Source: Candidatus Hestiella acidicharens
Lineage (GTDB): Archaea; Thermoproteota; Thermoprotei_A; Sulfolobales; Acidilobaceae
NCBI GenBank assembly: GCA_015523575.1
Contig: WAJZ01000104.1
Coordinates: 1 to 8,264 of the forward strand
Reading direction: 5' to 3'
Length of the DNA: 8,264 nt
This document shows positions 5,911-8,264 of the stretch, piece by piece. The notes beneath the pieces were generated by a model. That model did not search any database and was not told where the DNA came from. It saw nothing but the letters and a program-made list of their open reading frames with translations. Position 1 is the first letter of the stretch. Each line of letters begins with the position of its first letter. Position numbers and translations under genes: made by a program.

Positions 5911-7140
5911 CTATGCCTTAACATATTCCCTACCAATTAACTCCCTGGCAACTATATACCTCATTATATTTTGTGAACCTTCGGCTCCAACGTAATAGGA
6001 AAGTACTCCAAGCATGTTTCTAAAGAGGTCTGCCTCTTCTGTATAAGAATACGCTCCATAAGTCTTCATGGCAACTTCTGCAGAATTGAATGCCGTTTCA
6101 ACGGCCATTATCTTTGCAATTGACGCCCAATAGTTTAAATCGTGGGGCCTGTAACCAGCTTCTTTTTTAATATAGATTTTGTCCGCCAACTGCGCAGCTT
6201 TGTAAACAAGGAGCCTTGCTGACTCCAGCTTTGCCGCTACCTCTGCTATGGGGAAGCTCACGCCTTGATATGAAGCTATTGGCCTGTCATCAAACATTCT
6301 CCTTTCCCTAGAAAATCGAACAGCCTGCTCGAGTGCCCACTTAGCGGCCCCGATGTTTGCTGCGCTAACCAGTATTCTAGCTAGCGAAAAGCCCTGCATC
6401 GCCAAATAAAATCCTTTGTTTTCTTCTCCGATAACATACTTCTGCTCTATTGGTGTGTTGTTAAACCTCAGTAACCCAGTAGAAATTGCATGCCTACCTA
6501 TAGTGTTTAAAATGGAATATTCAAAGTTTTCAGCTTTCCTTCCGTTTTTATTGCCTATAAATGCAAAGCCAGTTAGGCCTCTGTGCTTATCTTCCGGTTT
6601 ACCGGTTCTTGCTATGAGGTACCAAGAACCTAAGTCCAGTTGTTCAAGGGATTCTCTGACTCCACTAATATAGATTTTCTCCCCATTTATTACATAGAGG
6701 CTTCCTTCCTTCCTTGCACTTGTCCTTTCTCCTGCAACGTCACTTCCGCCTATAGACTCCGTAGATGCAATTCCAAAAAATCCCCTTCCTTTTCCTACTA
6801 GGGGTAGAATTTCCTGCTTTGTTTCTTCATTTCCATAGAGATATAATATAAAAGGCCAGCTGTTATTCAAAAGAGTAAAGACAGCGGTCGCTACTGCAGG
6901 ATCATTATATGCTACCTCTTCAACTGCTATTGAAGCTAGTAGAAAGTTTCCACCTTGCCCTCCATACTCCTCCGGAACAGGTATTGCAAATAATCCTTGC
7001 TCACCCATTTTGTTAATTATTTCTGTAGGGATTCTTTTTTCGCTGTCTATGTTTGTCCAGACAGGGTTTAGGGTCTTTGATAGGAATTCATTAACTGAAT
7101 CTTTAAACAATTTTTCATCCGGCGACAACTCAAAGTCCAA
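5911..7140 (-). CDS. Acyl-CoA dehydrogenase
   Basis: This is a flavoprotein that oxidises an acyl-CoA to trans-2-enoyl-CoA and passes electrons to an electron-transfer flavoprotein. All three domains are present: a helical N-terminal domain (DFELSPDEKL, VPEEYGGQGG), a beta domain with the FAD/substrate loop ASTESIGGSD at about 125-134, and a helical C-terminal domain (ARILVSAANIGAAKWALEQA, RRMFDDRPIASYQGV). The likely catalytic base is Glu387 in YVGAEGSQNIMRY, equivalent to the Glu of the common YEGT motif. I choose TTG at 7140 (409 aa): GGTGAGG lies 4-5 bases upstream, and family members often start MDF. GTG at 7149 (412 aa) is the alternative and would be almost leaderless. The chain-length preference cannot be read from sequence. 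No other beta-oxidation gene is nearby, so the substrate and pathway are open. Confidence 0.93.
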   Translation of the reverse strand: MDFELSPDEKLFKDSVNEFLSKTLNPVWTNIDSEKRIPTEIINKMGEQGLFAIPVPEEYGGQGGNFLLASIAVEEVAYNDPAVATAVFTLLNNSWPFILYLYGNEETKQEILPLVGKGRGFFGIASTESIGGSDVAGERTSARKEGSLYVINGEKIYISGVRESLEQLDLGSWYLIARTGKPEDKHRGLTGFAFIGNKNGRKAENFEYSILNTIGRHAISTGLLRFNNTPIEQKYVIGEENKGFYLAMQGFSLARILVSAANIGAAKWALEQAVRFSRERRMFDDRPIASYQGVSFPIAEVAAKLESARLLVYKAAQLADKIYIKKEAGYRPHDLNYWASIAKIMAVETAFNSAEVAMKTYGAYSYTEEADLFRNMLGVLSYYVGAEGSQNIMRYIVARELIGREYVKA

Positions 7141-7143
7141 ATT

Positions 7144-7150
7144 CCTCACC
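7144..7150 (-). promoter_or_regulatory. Ribosome binding site favouring the TTG start of acyl-CoA dehydrogenase
   Basis: On the minus strand GGTGAGG is a strong archaeal Shine-Dalgarno, placed just upstream of TTG 7140. The same bases contain the alternative GTG start at 7149, which has no ribosome binding site of its own. Confidence 0.5.
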
Positions 7151-7172
7151 GCGCTTTATGGATAGAAAGATG

Positions 7173-7189
7173 CTTTATAACCGTTCTCC
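7173..7189 (-). promoter_or_regulatory. BRE/TATA promoter of acyl-CoA dehydrogenase
   Basis: On the minus strand GAGAACGG is followed by TTATAAAG (TATA centre near 7177). The predicted transcript start is near 7151, giving a leader of about 11 bases that holds the GGTGAGG site. The IS-like relic lies upstream of this promoter and does not interrupt it. Confidence 0.5.
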
Positions 7190-7269
7190 TGAGCAATGCT
7201 TAAGCGTAGTCTTTTTGGAAGCCATTCTTTTAAATCATGAAAATAAGCAGACTTTGTTCTATCCGACTT

Positions 7270-7289
7270 CCCCACCCTAAAGGGCGGGG
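7270..7289 (-). ncRNA. GC-rich hairpin, possible omega RNA 3' stem or IS end
   Basis: An 8-bp stem closes a 4-base loop. On the plus strand the stem has an A-C mismatch (7274 with 7285), but as minus-strand RNA that pair becomes G.U and the stem is unbroken. This favours a structure selected as RNA made from the minus strand. Confidence 0.45.
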
Positions 7290-7304
7290 GTTCCCTTTAG
7301 GGTG
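7273..7304. repeat. 12-bp perfect inverted repeat with 8-bp spacer
   Basis: CACCCTAAAGGG (7273-7284) and CCCTTTAGGGTG (7293-7304) are exact reverse complements separated by CGGGGGTT. The left arm also forms most of the shorter hairpin at 7270-7289, so the two structures exclude each other. Confidence 0.8.
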
Positions 7305-7385
7305 TTCATTACTTCCCAGCACCTATTCAGGGATAAATTTTTCATTTGTGGGCAGTCGGGCCAGTCAGAGGTGCCCCCATTTTGT

Positions 7386-7607
7386 ATCTGGAACTTTTTC
7401 AAAAATATTATATTCACAACTTATAAGCCTTTCATCTCAGCTTAAAAAGCAAAGCTTTCAGTTGTAATTCTTCTAGGATGCCAGTAAGCAATTTTACTAT
7501 TATAGATCCCTTAAAACTAATAAAATATTCAAGTAAACCCAACTCTTTCTCCCTATTGCCTCGCGAAAAGATACGATCTGAAATCTCTAAATATTTCTAC
7601 CTCTTTA
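7386..7607. other. Intergenic stretch downstream of the proteasome gene
   Basis: This AT-rich segment follows the proteasome beta stop on the minus strand. Plus-strand frames at 7237-7467 and 7478-7678 run through it but have no ribosome binding site or family resemblance, and the second runs into the proteasome gene. A minus-strand frame of about 53 codons (ending near 7436) starts without ATG; at best a TTG would give 36 aa. I call no gene. T-rich minus-strand DNA around 7512-7530 could contribute to termination, weakly. Confidence 0.45.
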
Positions 7608-8231
7608 TTAATAACCTTCTTCGACAACTTTTAGCTTATATGACTTCTCGATCGGTTTGCCTTCTATGGGAATTGTAACTATATCTATTCCATCTCCAGA
7701 AGAAGTATCTCTTTCCATTGTTGTTTTTAATGCCTGAATTGCTATCTTTTCAGCCTCATCTATACCTAGTTCATCGTTATACATTGATTCTAGCACACCA
7801 AGGGCAGTTGTACCACCACTACCCACTGACATGTATTTATCTTCGGTTATAGACCCTAACATATCTAAAGTGTAGAGCCTAGGCGTACCATCTTTATCTA
7901 GCCCACCTATTATAGCTTCGATCAAGAAAGGCATCATCTTGTAAGAATAGAGAATGTTTGAAAAGAGCTTTGATATTGCATACAGGCTCATTTTGGTTTC
8001 ATTACTTATCTCATAGAAGCTTATTTCTGCATTTATGATACGTACTAGTCCCCCTACGTCAGCATATAGGCCGCTTAAAGCTATTCCTGCCCTATCGCCT
8101 AATAAATATGCTTTTTTTGCGTTTCTGCTCATGATGAAACTTCCGTACGACATCCTCTTATCGGTAGCTAGTACAACTCCTTTATTGGTTCTGAGCCCAA
8201 CTGCAGTACCCTGCTCATACGAGAATCCCAT
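7608..8231 (-). CDS. psmB: 20S proteasome beta subunit, probably the non-catalytic (PsmB1-like) type
   Basis: Beta subunits form the inner rings of the 20S proteasome, and active ones use an N-terminal Thr exposed after propeptide cleavage. This 207-aa protein matches archaeal beta subunits throughout: GVVLATDKR, SFIMSRNAKKAYLLGDRAGIALSG, SYKMMPFLIEAIIGGLD, VGSGGTTALGVLE and ERDTSSGDGIDIV. Aligned without gaps to the Thermoplasma enzyme over the N-terminal strand, Thr1 falls on Gly8 (EQGTAVGL), while Asp24, Lys40, Asp175 and Ser178 correspond to residues 17, 33, 166 and 169. Thr9 could act as Thr1 only if the first strand is one residue shorter. From memory, Sulfolobus PsmB1 begins similarly (PATAIG) and also lacks Thr1, and crenarchaea usually carry a second, active beta gene. 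The start is supported by GGTG (8239-8242), 7 bases before ATG. Confidence 0.93.
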   Translation of the reverse strand: MGFSYEQGTAVGLRTNKGVVLATDKRMSYGSFIMSRNAKKAYLLGDRAGIALSGLYADVGGLVRIINAEISFYEISNETKMSLYAISKLFSNILYSYKMMPFLIEAIIGGLDKDGTPRLYTLDMLGSITEDKYMSVGSGGTTALGVLESMYNDELGIDEAEKIAIQALKTTMERDTSSGDGIDIVTIPIEGKPIEKSYKLKVVEEGY

Positions 8232-8238
8232 TGCCCTG

Positions 8239-8246
8239 CACCTTTC
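8239..8246 (-). promoter_or_regulatory. Ribosome binding site of the proteasome beta gene
   Basis: On the minus strand GAAAGGTG ends 7 bases before ATG 8231, the same geometry as the HMG-CoA synthase site. Too little upstream sequence remains in the window to judge whether the gene has its own promoter or belongs to an operon. Confidence 0.55.
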
Positions 8247-8264
8247 TCCACTTCTATATTAGGC

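Larger units (their letters stand above)
7262..7385 (-). mobile_element. Relic of the 3' (right) end of an IS200/IS605-family TnpB-type element
   Basis: On the minus strand a GC-rich hairpin with a TTTA loop is followed by GAAGTC, a pattern I know from right ends of IS605/IS1341-type elements, where the 3' part of tnpB and its guide RNA (omega RNA) lie. Upstream, the minus strand reads MGAPLTGPTAHK and then a stop in one frame, and SNEHPKGNPRPLGWGSR in another, resembling degraded C-terminal tails of archaeal TnpB proteins. No transposase catalytic motif (RuvC Asp/Glu or zinc finger) remains, and no left end is visible. I infer a decayed or solo element end; a chance hairpin or terminator is the alternative. 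Confidence 0.5.

Noticed and set aside
7270..7304. Simple intrinsic terminator for the proteasome transcript
   Set aside because: The hairpin has no T-run after it on the minus strand and lies about 300 bases beyond the stop. Archaeal termination relies mainly on T-rich tracts.
7434..7545. Minus-strand frame downstream of the proteasome gene with a possible TTG start (about 36 aa)
   Set aside because: It is very short and Leu-rich, with no ATG and only a poor AGGGAG site. It cannot be told from chance.
7237..7678. Two plus-strand frames of 76 and 66 codons between the acyl-CoA dehydrogenase and proteasome genes
   Set aside because: The first reads through the IS-like hairpin and the second overlaps the proteasome gene antisense. 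Neither has a ribosome binding site or family resemblance.
1..8264. CRISPR array, tRNA or rRNA genes
   Set aside because: I saw no regularly spaced repeats, no cloverleaf with TTC-like T-arm and no conserved rRNA segments.

Overview
The window looks like a moderately AT-rich chromosomal segment of a thermophilic archaeon, most likely a crenarchaeal-type (Thermoproteota/TACK) organism. The evidence is an archaeal-type mevalonate gene cluster (HMG-CoA synthase, thiolase, DUF35 protein, HMG-CoA reductase), a 20S proteasome beta subunit of the Sulfolobus PsmB1 type, GGTG/GGTGA Shine-Dalgarno sequences, and BRE/TATA-like promoters placed about 26 bases before short leaders. The species cannot be named from the sequence alone.

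Layout. Bases 1-480 hold no convincing complete gene; a minus-strand promoter and start codon sit at the left edge, and there is a faint trace of a decayed transposase. Bases 534-4930 form a tightly packed plus-strand operon: HMG-CoA synthase (TTG start), a thiolase-fold protein, a DUF35 zinc-ribbon/OB-fold protein, HMG-CoA reductase and a Nudix hydrolase of ADP-ribose pyrophosphatase type. Spacings are 9, 4 and 0 nt, then a 14-nt overlap. Together the first four genes would take acetyl-CoA to mevalonate, the entry to archaeal isoprenoid lipids. Bases 4913-5896 carry two divergently transcribed, unrecognised, Cys-containing genes. The first converges on the Nudix gene with an 18-bp 3' overlap. 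Bases 5911-7140 (minus) encode an acyl-CoA dehydrogenase. Bases 7150-7607 are an intergenic stretch holding what looks like the 3' end of an IS200/IS605-family (TnpB-type) element, with a strong GC-rich hairpin. Bases 7608-8231 (minus) encode a proteasome beta subunit.

Most notable points. (1) The operonic thiolase has no cysteine at all, and a glutamate stands where the nucleophilic Cys should be. (2) The proteasome beta subunit lacks Thr1 by alignment and is probably a non-catalytic subunit. (3) The IS-end hairpin is fully paired only as minus-strand RNA, because of a G.U pair, and competes with a 12-bp perfect inverted repeat. (4) A Nudix hydrolase is coupled to the end of the mevalonate operon. 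(5) Several first genes share a pattern of TATA, very short leader, Shine-Dalgarno and sometimes a TTG start.
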